A stretch of 64,000 bases of DNA from Opitutia bacterium (GTDB taxonomy: Bacteria; Verrucomicrobiota; Verrucomicrobiia; Opitutales; Opitutaceae). The position numbers were made by a program, and so were the translations under genes. Below the pieces are notes generated by a model, which saw only the letters and a list, made by a program, of their open reading frames with translations, was not told the origin of the DNA and did not search any database. Of this stretch, positions 25,856 to 33,911 are shown piece by piece. The DNA is taken from positions 171,869 through 235,868 of the forward strand of contig JACPIS010000023.1 in assembly GCA_016187925.1 (NCBI GenBank). The letters are read 5' to 3'. Within the stretch, counting starts at the first letter, position 1; every line of letters starts with the position of its first letter.

Positions 25856-28800
25856 ATGAAGCCGGTCCGTCCGCTGCTTATTGCCCTTGTTGTCGTGTTT
25901 GCTCTGGCCGCCGTGGCGGCGGGCGTCGCCTTGCTGCCGGGCGTGCAGCGCTGGGCCGTCTATCGCGTGGCGGCGGGCCGGCCGGGTTGGCAGCTCCAGC
26001 TGGAATCCGTTTCCGCCGACCCGGCCTCCCTCGCTCTCCGCGGCGTGCAGCTCGCCCAACACGGCGTGCAGCTCAAGGTCGCCCGGCTCGAGGCGGATTA
26101 CTCCCTGTTTCAACTCGTCTTCCGCCGGCGCCTGCAGGTCGACCGCCTCGTGGTGTCGGGCGTCGCGATCGACGCCACGCGCCTCTCGCGTTCGAAAGCG
26201 GGCACCGGGGCCGCGGCGGCACCGGCCGTCGCGCCCGGAGCCATCGCGGGCGTCGAGCTGCCGCTCGAACTCGTGCTCGGCGAGATCGACATCGCGGGAC
26301 GCGTCCTCCTGCCGGGGAGCGCCGGCCGGCCGCCAGCGCCCGCCGAATTCAGGATTTCCGGCGGCGGGCTCGCGCCCGGCCGCGAAAGCACGGTGCGGCT
26401 CAAGGCCCATGTGTCCGACCCCACGCCCGGAGCCAGCGTCGCCGAGCTGCAGCTGCAGGTCGCGCTGCAGTTGAAGCAGACGCTTCAGCGCTCCTTCGAC
26501 CGCATCGGCGTGACCGCCGTGGTCGACGCCGACGGTCCGCAGTTTGCCGGACAAAACCAGTTGAAGCTCGCCGCCGAGCTCGCCCGGATCACCACCGGCG
26601 AAAGCTACCGGCTGCAGCTCGACACGCTCCGCGGCGGCCGCACGGAGAGCGTGTTGTCCGTCAACGCCAAGCTGCCGACGGGGCAGGGCACCTTTGCCGG
26701 CGAGTGGGCGCTCAACGCCCGCACGGCGCAGCTCGAGCCGTTCTTCCTCGGCGCGCGCCTGCCGAAGTTCGACGCGCGCGGCACGGGCCGCTTCACCTTC
26801 ACGCCCGCGACGCGCGCGCTCAGTCTGCAAGGCAGCCTGCAGGGCGAGGTGCGCGAGCTCGAGGTGCTGCAGCCCGCGTTGCGCGCCATCGGGCCGCTCA
26901 AGCTCCGCAGCGAGTTCGATCTTTCCGAGGCAGACGGGGTCGCCCGCCTGACGAAGCTTGCCGTCAGCCTCGCGGGCGAGCAGCCCGTGCTCGAACTCAA
27001 CGCGTCGGGCGCGGCGGCCTTCAATCTCAAGGAGCGCCGCCTCCAACTCGGCGGCACCGCCACCGGTGAAGTCCTGCGGCTCAAGCTGCTCGGCTTGCCG
27101 CTGGCGTGGGCCCGGCCGTTCATCGGCGCCGCCGATGTCTCCGGCGGCGCGCTGGCCGGTGAGATCGTCTTCGCCATCGCGGAGGGCCAGAAGCTCACCG
27201 CGCAAACCGTGGCGCCGCTGCGCGTTGATGGCCTCAACGTCGTCCGGGCTGGTCGCCTGCTGCTTGGCAAGACCGACCTCACGCTCGAGGCCGATGCCGA
27301 ATTGTCCGCGGCTTCCGCCCGGGCCACCGTGCGCCAGTTCGCCCTTCAGACCGCCGCGGGCGACCGCGCCGTCGCCGCCTTGCAGCTCTCGGCTCCGTCC
27401 GGCCTGCAATGGCCGGTCGTGGTCACCGGCGATTTCACCGCGAACCTGCCCAAGCTGCTCGCCCCGTGGCTGCCGCTCGGCCCGCTCCGCTCCAGCGGCG
27501 CCCTGGATTTCACGCTGCAGAAGGACCGCGTCGAATTTCGCCGCGCGACCGCCGACGTCTCGGTCGTGGAGAAGGACGAAGCCGGCGGGGAGCTGATCCA
27601 GCCGCTGGCCTCGGTCGCGCTCGTGCGGCCGTTCGCGCTCGACCCTGCCACGCTGCAAGCCGACACCGGGGCGGACGACGTGGAGCTGGCCCGCCTCACG
27701 CTCGGGCGGTTGCCGCTGGCCCCGCTGCTGCGGGCCGCGCCCGGTTTCACGGTCGGCGGTGCGCTGGCGCGCGGTGAATTCGTCCTCGCGGCGCAGGGGG
27801 ATAAACTCCTGTTGCGCGCCAAGTCGCCGCTCACGCTGGCCGACGTGAGCGTGCGCCAGCTCAACCGTCCGTTGCTCGACAAGATCGCCGTGCAGGCCTC
27901 CCCGGTCATCGAAATCGTCCGCCGCTCGGTCGCCCGGGTGGCCAGCGGCGAGGTGACGCTGCGCGATTCCGGCGGGGCGGCGTTTGCCACGCTGTCCGGC
28001 GAGTTCACCCACACCGGCGAAACCGGTCTGCGCGCCGGGCTGACGTTCAATTTCGATCTGCCCGCCTTCGCGACACAGCCCGTGCTCGCGCGCACCGACG
28101 CGCTGCTCGCCGGCCGGGCCAGCGGGGAAGTGCGCGCGGCGTTCGACAGCGGCGCGACGCAGGTCGAGGCGCGCGCCACCCTCAACGGTCTCGTGGCCCG
28201 CGAGGGCAACCAGACTCTGCCGGTCGCCAACCTCAGCCTGCGCGCGGTGGCGACGCCGGACGGACGCGTGAGCGTGCAGGCGCCCATCCTGCTCGACCGG
28301 GCGGGCCAGCGCTCCGACTTGAATTTCTCCATCGAAACCGCGCGCCAGGGAGCGGGATTCAGCTTCGATGGCCGGCTGACTGGCGAGCATGTCGACTTAG
28401 GCGATGCGTTGCTGCTCTTCGCGGCCGCCGGAGCGCCGCTGGGCTCCGAGGGGCCGGAGAGTTCCGCCGCGCAGGCGCGTGCGTTGTCGCCGCCACCCGC
28501 GGATGAAAAACCGTTCTGGACCGGTGTCACCGGGCAGCTCGCGCTCGACCTTAAGTCCGTCACGCGCGGCCAGGACTGGACGATGTCCGGTCTCAGCGGC
28601 CGGCTCACGGTCGAACCGGAGGGGGTGCGCCTGCCGAAGCTGGAGGCGGATTTCGGCGAGAAGAGCCGGTTCGTCGCGAAGGGCGGGATCGCGTTCGCGC
28701 CGGGCCCCGACCCGTACCACCTGACGGGGGACTTTTCGCTGACGGAGTTCGATGCGGGGAAATTCTTCAAGGCGCTCGATCCGGCACGCGCGCCGACGGT

Positions 28801-29440
28801 CGAAGGCGTCTTCTCCGTCGCCGGCCGGCTGGAGGGCAAGGGCCTGACGCTGGACGACACGCTCGACCGCACCCGCGGCCAGTTCCAGCTGACGAGCCGG
28901 CAGGGCGTGTTCCGCGGGTTGAAGCGCTCGACCGACAAGCTTTCCGTGGCGAGCAAGGCGGTCGAGTTCGGTGCGGCGCTCGGCTCGATTTTCAAGACCG
29001 GCCGCGTCAAGGAGGCGGTCGAGAAGGTCGCGGGGAACGCCTACTACGTCGACCAGCTCGCGCAGGCGCTGGGCGAGTTCAACTACGACCATTTTTCCCT
29101 GAAGCTCGTGCGCGACGAGTCGCTCGATGTGGAGCTGCAGGACATCAGCCTCGTCTCGCCCGAAATCCGGCTCAACGGCAGCGGCCGCGTGACCCACGAG
29201 GCGGGCAAGCCGCTGCTGGAGCAGCCGCTCAACGTGTCGCTCACCCTCGCGGGTCGCGGCAAAATCGAGCAACTGGTCGGCCGGTTGCACGAACTCGACG
29301 GCACGCGCGACGAGCTCGACTACGCCCGCGCCAAGAACCCCGTCGTCCTCGGCGGCACGCTGGCCAAGCCCGACCCGACGCCGTTCTTCACCCGCGTCGC
29401 GGCCTCGAAGTTTACGGATTTTCTGACGCCCGATAAATGA
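25856..29440 (+). CDS. Large AsmA/TamB-like protein
   Basis: 1194 residues. One N-terminal membrane anchor (PLLIALVVVFALAAVAAGVALLPG) and then a long periplasmic beta-rich region. The N-terminal part (YRVAAGRPGWQLQLESVSADPASLALRGVQL ... LEADYSLFQLVFRRRLQVDRLVVSGVAID) and C-terminal part (VEGVFSVAGRLEGKGLTLDDTLDRTRGQFQLTSRQGVFRGL; PEIRLNGSGRVTHEAGKPLLEQPLNVSLTLAGRG) are typical of AsmA-like bridge proteins. These are thought to move phospholipids between the membranes. No partner gene is adjacent. Family-level call; the specific function is inferred. Confidence 0.75.
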   Translation: MKPVRPLLIALVVVFALAAVAAGVALLPGVQRWAVYRVAAGRPGWQLQLESVSADPASLALRGVQLAQHGVQLKVARLEADYSLFQLVFRRRLQVDRLVVSGVAIDATRLSRSKAGTGAAAAPAVAPGAIAGVELPLELVLGEIDIAGRVLLPGSAGRPPAPAEFRISGGGLAPGRESTVRLKAHVSDPTPGASVAELQLQVALQLKQTLQRSFDRIGVTAVVDADGPQFAGQNQLKLAAELARITTGESYRLQLDTLRGGRTESVLSVNAKLPTGQGTFAGEWALNARTAQLEPFFLGARLPKFDARGTGRFTFTPATRALSLQGSLQGEVRELEVLQPALRAIGPLKLRSEFDLSEADGVARLTKLAVSLAGEQPVLELNASGAAAFNLKERRLQLGGTATGEVLRLKLLGLPLAWARPFIGAADVSGGALAGEIVFAIAEGQKLTAQTVAPLRVDGLNVVRAGRLLLGKTDLTLEADAELSAASARATVRQFALQTAAGDRAVAALQLSAPSGLQWPVVVTGDFTANLPKLLAPWLPLGPLRSSGALDFTLQKDRVEFRRATADVSVVEKDEAGGELIQPLASVALVRPFALDPATLQADTGADDVELARLTLGRLPLAPLLRAAPGFTVGGALARGEFVLAAQGDKLLLRAKSPLTLADVSVRQLNRPLLDKIAVQASPVIEIVRRSVARVASGEVTLRDSGGAAFATLSGEFTHTGETGLRAGLTFNFDLPAFATQPVLARTDALLAGRASGEVRAAFDSGATQVEARATLNGLVAREGNQTLPVANLSLRAVATPDGRVSVQAPILLDRAGQRSDLNFSIETARQGAGFSFDGRLTGEHVDLGDALLLFAAAGAPLGSEGPESSAAQARALSPPPADEKPFWTGVTGQLALDLKSVTRGQDWTMSGLSGRLTVEPEGVRLPKLEADFGEKSRFVAKGGIAFAPGPDPYHLTGDFSLTEFDAGKFFKALDPARAPTVEGVFSVAGRLEGKGLTLDDTLDRTRGQFQLTSRQGVFRGLKRSTDKLSVASKAVEFGAALGSIFKTGRVKEAVEKVAGNAYYVDQLAQALGEFNYDHFSLKLVRDESLDVELQDISLVSPEIRLNGSGRVTHEAGKPLLEQPLNVSLTLAGRGKIEQLVGRLHELDGTRDELDYARAKNPVVLGGTLAKPDPTPFFTRVAASKFTDFLTPDK

Positions 29441-29574
29441 CGCGCAGTTTGCGCCAAAAAATGCCCGGGGAACGGGCTCGACCCGGCGCGTCGGGCGGAT
29501 AGTTTTTGGGTTCCAAGAATTTCACCGGCGCGACCCCACGGCCGGGCCGGTCCCAACCCCAGGAGACCACGCTT

Positions 29575-31683
29575 ATGAACGGCCAACGTCCGGGAGACAT
29601 CAGGAACTTCGCCATCGTGGGACACGCGGGCTCCGGCAAGACCATGCTTGCCGAGGCCATGCTGCTCTGCGGCGGCGCCATCCATCGGATGGGTGCCATC
29701 GCCCAGGGCACCACCGTGTCGGACTACCATGTGGGCGAGCAGCAAAGGCACCTCTCGCTCCACGGCACGCCGCTCAACTGCGAATGGCAGGGGCGGCGTT
29801 TCAATTTCATCGACTCGCCCGGTTCGCTCGATTTCTCGAACGAGGCGATCAACGCCCTCAAGGTGGCCGACTTCGCGCTCGTCGTCATCCACGCCGGCCA
29901 CGGCATCGGCGTCGGCACCGAGCTGATGTGGGACTACGCCGGGCAGCTCGGCATCCCGCGGATCGTCGTCGTCAATGTCCTCGACAAGGAGAAATACGAC
30001 TTCGACGCGCTCGTCGCCGAGATCCGCGAGCGGTTCGGCAATGCGGTCTTCCCCATGCAGGTGCCGATGGACACCGGCCCGGGTTTCCACCAAGTGCTCG
30101 ATGTCCTCCGCAGCGAGGTGGTCAGCTACGCCGCCGACCGCTCCGGCAAATACAAGGAGGAGCCCGCCGCGGGCGTGTGGAAGGAGCGCGTCGAGGCGAT
30201 GCACAAGGAGCTCATCGAGCACATCGCCGAGAGCGACGACTCGCTGCTCCAGAAATTTTTCGACGAGGGTGGCCTCTCCGAGGAGGTGATGCGCACCGGC
30301 ATCCACCCGGCCGTGCAGAACCAGGTGTTCGTTCCGCTGCTCTGCACCTCCGGCGAGACCAACGTCGGCGTCGCGCGCCTGATGGATTTCATCGGCAAAT
30401 ACGGCTCGTCGCCCGAGGACCGCAAGACCGTGGGCGCCGTCGCCACCGCCACCGGCTCGCCCTGCCTCGTGCGCCTCGACGGCGCCGAGCCCGTCGCCTA
30501 CGTCTTCAAGACCCTCACCGACACGCAGAGCGGCGATCTCTCGATCTTCCGCGTCTACTCCGGCGCCATCAAGGCCGGCATGGACATGCACAACAGCGAG
30601 CGCCGCGTTTCCGAGCGCATCGGCCAGCTCTACCGGCTCAACGGCAAGCTCCGCACGCCCGTCGAGGCGCTGACCGCCGGCGACATCGGCGCGGCGGTGA
30701 AACTGAAGGACACCCACACGGGCAACACGCTCTGCGACGCCCGCCACACCGTGGCGCTGCCCAAGCTCACTTACCCGACGCCCTACACGCAGGCCGCGCT
30801 CAAGCTCAACGCGCCCGGCGACGAGGAGAGGCTCGCCGCCGGCCTCGCCGCGTTGCACGAGGAGGATCCGGCGTTCTCGTATCACACCGACCCGGAGATC
30901 CACCAGTTCATCATCGCCGCGCAGGGCGAGTTGCACCTCGAGGTGCTCTTCGAGCGGCTCAAGCGCCGGTACAAGGTCGACGTCTCGCTCGAGCCGCCGA
31001 AGATCCGCTACCGCGAGACCATCCGCGGCAAGGCCGAGGCGCGCTACCGCCACAAGAAGCAGACCGGCGGCGCCGGCCAGTTTGCCGAGGTGTGGCTGCG
31101 CCTCGAGCCCGGCCCGCGCGACAGCGGGCTGAAATTCGCGGAGACGCTCGTCGGCCAGGATGTCGACCGCGTCTTCGTGCCGTCGGTGGAGAAGGGCGTG
31201 AAGACCGCGGGCGGCGAGGGCGTCCATGCCGGCTACCGCGTCACCGACGTGAAGATCGATTTCTTCGGCGGCAAGATGCACCCGGTCGACTCGAAGGACA
31301 TCGCCTTCCAGATCGCCGGCTACTTCGCCTTCCGCGAGGCGTTCCAGAACGCCCGCCCCGTGCTGCTCGAGCCCATCCACGAGCTGGAGATCCGCGTGCC
31401 GGAGGAGTTCGTCGGCCGCGTGGTCGGCGACCTGTCCGGCCGCCGCGGGCGCATCCTCGGCATGGACGTGGCCGGCCGCCTGCAGATCGTCAAGGCGCAG
31501 GTGCCCGCCGCCCAGCTCTACCACTACGGCACGGTGCTCCGCTCGCTCACCGGCGGGCGCGGCCTGCACAGCGAGAAATTCGGCCACTACGAGGAGATGC
31601 CGCCCGAGACCGAGAAGAAACTCGTCGAGGAATACCAGAAAGCCCGCGCCGCCGGCACCGCCGGCCACAACCACGCGCACTGA
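29575..31683 (+). CDS. Elongation factor G-like GTPase (EF-G II type)
   Basis: 702 residues from ATG 29575, chosen because AGGAG lies 9 bases upstream and the P-loop follows at residues 16-23 (GHAGSGKT). All EF-G domains are present: G domain, domain II (GSPCLVRLDGAEPVAYVFKTLTD), domain III-IV (EIHQFIIAAQGELHLEVLFERLKRRY; YRHKKQTGGAGQFAEVWLRLEP) and domain V (ELEIRVPEEFVGRVVGDLSGRRGRILGM). Oddities: switch region GTTVSDY without the usual EF-G spacing, G3 DSPG for DTPG, and the base-specificity motif reads N134-V-L-D instead of NKxD. Not the housekeeping fusA, which normally sits in the str operon. Likely an accessory ribosome-associated factor. Confidence 0.88.
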   Translation: MNGQRPGDIRNFAIVGHAGSGKTMLAEAMLLCGGAIHRMGAIAQGTTVSDYHVGEQQRHLSLHGTPLNCEWQGRRFNFIDSPGSLDFSNEAINALKVADFALVVIHAGHGIGVGTELMWDYAGQLGIPRIVVVNVLDKEKYDFDALVAEIRERFGNAVFPMQVPMDTGPGFHQVLDVLRSEVVSYAADRSGKYKEEPAAGVWKERVEAMHKELIEHIAESDDSLLQKFFDEGGLSEEVMRTGIHPAVQNQVFVPLLCTSGETNVGVARLMDFIGKYGSSPEDRKTVGAVATATGSPCLVRLDGAEPVAYVFKTLTDTQSGDLSIFRVYSGAIKAGMDMHNSERRVSERIGQLYRLNGKLRTPVEALTAGDIGAAVKLKDTHTGNTLCDARHTVALPKLTYPTPYTQAALKLNAPGDEERLAAGLAALHEEDPAFSYHTDPEIHQFIIAAQGELHLEVLFERLKRRYKVDVSLEPPKIRYRETIRGKAEARYRHKKQTGGAGQFAEVWLRLEPGPRDSGLKFAETLVGQDVDRVFVPSVEKGVKTAGGEGVHAGYRVTDVKIDFFGGKMHPVDSKDIAFQIAGYFAFREAFQNARPVLLEPIHELEIRVPEEFVGRVVGDLSGRRGRILGMDVAGRLQIVKAQVPAAQLYHYGTVLRSLTGGRGLHSEKFGHYEEMPPETEKKLVEEYQKARAAGTAGHNHAH

Positions 31684-31694
31684 GGCTTCTAGCT

Positions 31695-31727
31695 GTCATT
31701 GCGAGGAGCGAAGCGACGCAGCAATCC
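31695..31727 (+). repeat. Dispersed repeat, GTCATTGCGAGGAGCG type
   Basis: Begins GTCATTGCGAGGAGCG and ends GCAGCAATCC. A related unit with the core GAGCG(A/C)AGCGAAG occurs at 39031-39112 and about 61100, in spacers only. Short intergenic repeat of unknown origin. Confidence 0.5.
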
Positions 31728-31800
31728 AGTCGGACGGAGCGGCACGCCCGACTTTGCAGACTCGCGACGACAGACTCAATTGGACTGTGTCTTGCCCAAT

Positions 31801-31868
31801 GGGGGAGGGGCTTCCCGCCCCGACTGGCTCCGTTGCCGCCTTTCGTCGCGGCGTAAAGCCGCTCCCAC
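31801..31868. repeat. Degenerate REPIN-like inverted pair
   Basis: Left arm 31801-31824 (GGGGGAGGGGC ... GCCCCGAC) and right arm 31845-31868 (GTCGCGGC ... CCGCTCCCAC) in inverted orientation with a 20-bp spacer. Diverged relative of the perfect copies at 60551-60619 and 61241-61311. Confidence 0.6.
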
Positions 31869-31924
31869 ATCCGCGCGCCGCCGCGGAGCTTGAGCTTTCG
31901 CGGGGGCGCGCGTAATTTTGCGGC

Positions 31925-32935
31925 GTGATCGCCTCGGTCCAGTTCAAGAATTTCAAGGCGTTGCGCGCGGCGGACGTGCGGCTGGAGCTGTTCAACCTCG
32001 TGCTCGGCCCGAGCGGCAGCGGCAAGACGAGCCTCATCCAGGCGTTGCTGCGCCTGCGCGCGCTGGCGGGCCTGCCGGCGGTGCACGCGCATGAACTGAA
32101 GGCTGCCCGGCCGGACGGCCCGCGTCTGGAATTCCGTTTCATGCCGCCGTTTCAGGACGTGTTGGTCACCCTCGCATGCGGCTCGGTCGAGCCGGTCTGC
32201 AACCTGCTCGTGGTGGATCATCCGCCGGGGCCGGCGGGGGAGAAACTTTGGGAGCAGCTGCGCGCGCGGCTGATGACGATCCGGGCCTACCTGTTCGACC
32301 ATTACGCCATGGCGGCGCCGGCGAAGCGCGCCGAGGGCACGGAGCTTGCCTCCAACGCCGGCAACCTCGCCGCCGTGCTGGCGGACTGGCGGGAGAAGCA
32401 GCCCGCGGTCTACACGGCGCTCATGGCGGAGTTTTTCCGGATCATGCCCGAGTTCGACCTCGTCGATTTCCACGACGTGGGCGACGGACGGGTGGAGCTG
32501 CGGGCGAAGCTGGCCGAGGGCGGCGAGTTCATTCCTGCGGAGAATTTGTCCCAAGGCATGCTCTACCTGCTGGCGACGCTGACCCTCGCCTACAATCCGG
32601 CGCCGCCCGCGGTGGTCTGCCTGGAGGAGGCCGACCGAGGCGTGCATCCGCGCATGCTGCGCGAGGTGCGCGACGCGCTCTACCGGCTCGCCTATCCGCG
32701 GGACTGCGCGCTCGAGCGCGCGCCGGTGCAGGTGATCGCCACCACCCATTCGCCGTACCTGCTCGACCTGTTCAAGGACCATCCGGAGGAGGTCGTGCTC
32801 GGCCACAAGCGCGGGCGCGCGGCCACCTTCGAGCGACTCTCCGAGCGGACCGACCTGCTGGAGCTGATGCGCGAGGCGCACCTCGGCGACCTGTGGTTCA
32901 GCGGCATCCTCGGCGGTGTGCCCGGCGAGGAGTGA
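31925..32935 (+). CDS. AAA ATPase (RecF/OLD-like, AAA_21 type)
   Basis: 336 residues, GTG start. Walker A GPSGSGKT (28-35) right after a RecF-like beginning (ASVQFKNFKALRAADVRLELFNLVL); ABC-type signature NLSQGMLYLLATLTLAY; Walker B VVCLEEADRGVHPRML; switch His in IATTHSPYLLDLF. This is the arrangement of stand-alone ABC-ATPase-like NTPases that act with a TOPRIM or other nuclease partner. A TOPRIM-like gene follows after 163 bp on the same strand. The pair may be an anti-phage or DNA-quality module; function not established. Confidence 0.85.
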   Translation: MIASVQFKNFKALRAADVRLELFNLVLGPSGSGKTSLIQALLRLRALAGLPAVHAHELKAARPDGPRLEFRFMPPFQDVLVTLACGSVEPVCNLLVVDHPPGPAGEKLWEQLRARLMTIRAYLFDHYAMAAPAKRAEGTELASNAGNLAAVLADWREKQPAVYTALMAEFFRIMPEFDLVDFHDVGDGRVELRAKLAEGGEFIPAENLSQGMLYLLATLTLAYNPAPPAVVCLEEADRGVHPRMLREVRDALYRLAYPRDCALERAPVQVIATTHSPYLLDLFKDHPEEVVLGHKRGRAATFERLSERTDLLELMREAHLGDLWFSGILGGVPGEE

Positions 32936-32955
32936 AGAAAGCCCCGATGCTCTCA

Positions 32956-33064
32956 GCCACAAAAAGGCACAAGGACCCGATTGCTGTTGAGACCATCCTG
33001 GCGCCTATAGGCGCGCGGAAGATGCGGCCGGCCGGCCATGAGTTGTTTTGTGCCTCTTTGTGGC
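32956..33064. repeat. Inverted-repeat element between the ATPase and TOPRIM-like genes
   Basis: 17-base inverted repeat, GCCACAAAAAGGCACAA (32956-32972) and TTGTGCCTCTTTGTGGC (33048-33064), one mismatch. The interior contains the palindromes GGCGCCTATAGGCGC and GGCCGGCCGGCC. A related half-site (GGCCACAAAAACGCACAA) is at about 60422. Resembles a miniature inverted-repeat element or a bidirectional terminator. Confidence 0.6.
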
Positions 33065-33098
33065 CAACAGTTCGGCAGTCCGAAGGTCGGATGCTCGC

Positions 33099-33785
33099 AT
33101 GAAGCTCGCGATCCTCAGCGAATCGCCCGCCGACGAGGCCGCGCTGCGCGTGCTGGCGGGCTACGTGCTCGACGGCCCCATCGAACTCGTCGCGCCAACG
33201 CTGCGCGCCCGCGGCTGGCCGTCGGTCGAGCAGGTGCTGCCGTCCATCCTGCGCCATCTGCATTTCAACACCACGGCCGAGGGCCTCGTGGTCGTGGTGG
33301 ACTCGGACGATTCGCCCGTGCACACGCCGGAGCACGACGCCCAGGGCTACCATCACCCGCTCTGCCGCGTCTGCCGGTTGCGCGCGGTGTTCCGCCGGAC
33401 GTTGAAAAACCTGCCGCGCCCCCGGCCGCGCTTTCCGCAGGCGGATTCACCCGCGTCTGCCGCGCCCGGCCGCGAGCGGGTGTTGCGCGCCGTCGGGCTG
33501 GCCGTGCCGGCCATCGAGGCGTGGTATCTTTGCGGGCGTGACGGTTCGGTGACCGAGGAGGCGTGGACACAGGGACAGGAGAGCGGGCGGCTGCCTTACA
33601 CGCGGCGCGACCTGAAGTGGCGCGTCTACGGCACGGAGCGGCCGTCGCTGCCGCTGGAGATCCGCCGTGCGGTGCAGGAGGTGTCGCGCCACCACGGCGA
33701 CGTGCGCCGGCTGGAGAACGATTTTCCGAACGGCTTCGGCTCGCTCGCCCGCGACCTGCGCGAGTGGCGGAAGCCGGCGGGGTAG
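33099..33785 (+). CDS. TOPRIM-like (DUF4276-like) protein paired with the AAA ATPase
   Basis: 228 residues from ATG 33099. N-terminal LAILSESPADEAALRVLAGYVL places an acidic residue (E8) and D12 where TOPRIM nucleases have the catalytic Glu; VVVVDSDDSP gives the DxD(D) motif at 68-71; AVPAIEAWYLCG (E140) matches the ExEAW-type motif of DUF4276/OLD-like TOPRIM proteins. A HxxxCxxC cluster (HHPLCRVC, about 86-92) might bind metal. Family assignment is by motif recognition only. The pairing with an AAA_21-type ATPase resembles PARIS/RloAB/OLD-type defence pairs, but neither protein can be assigned to a named system. Confidence 0.7.
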   Translation: MKLAILSESPADEAALRVLAGYVLDGPIELVAPTLRARGWPSVEQVLPSILRHLHFNTTAEGLVVVVDSDDSPVHTPEHDAQGYHHPLCRVCRLRAVFRRTLKNLPRPRPRFPQADSPASAAPGRERVLRAVGLAVPAIEAWYLCGRDGSVTEEAWTQGQESGRLPYTRRDLKWRVYGTERPSLPLEIRRAVQEVSRHHGDVRRLENDFPNGFGSLARDLREWRKPAG

Positions 33786-33911
33786 AGACGTTCGGCCTCA
33801 GCACGCGCGTGTGGCCAGCCTGCCCAAACGTGCTTCGACAATCCATGCAAGCCGCAGGAACGGTCTTGCCCGCGGTGTGGGTGGTCGCACAGTCTTGCGT
33901 GTCACCCCTGC

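Noticed and set aside
29320-31680. 786-codon minus-strand frame over the EF-G-like gene
   Set aside because: Antisense shadow caused by high GC in third codon positions; the plus strand has all EF-G motifs.
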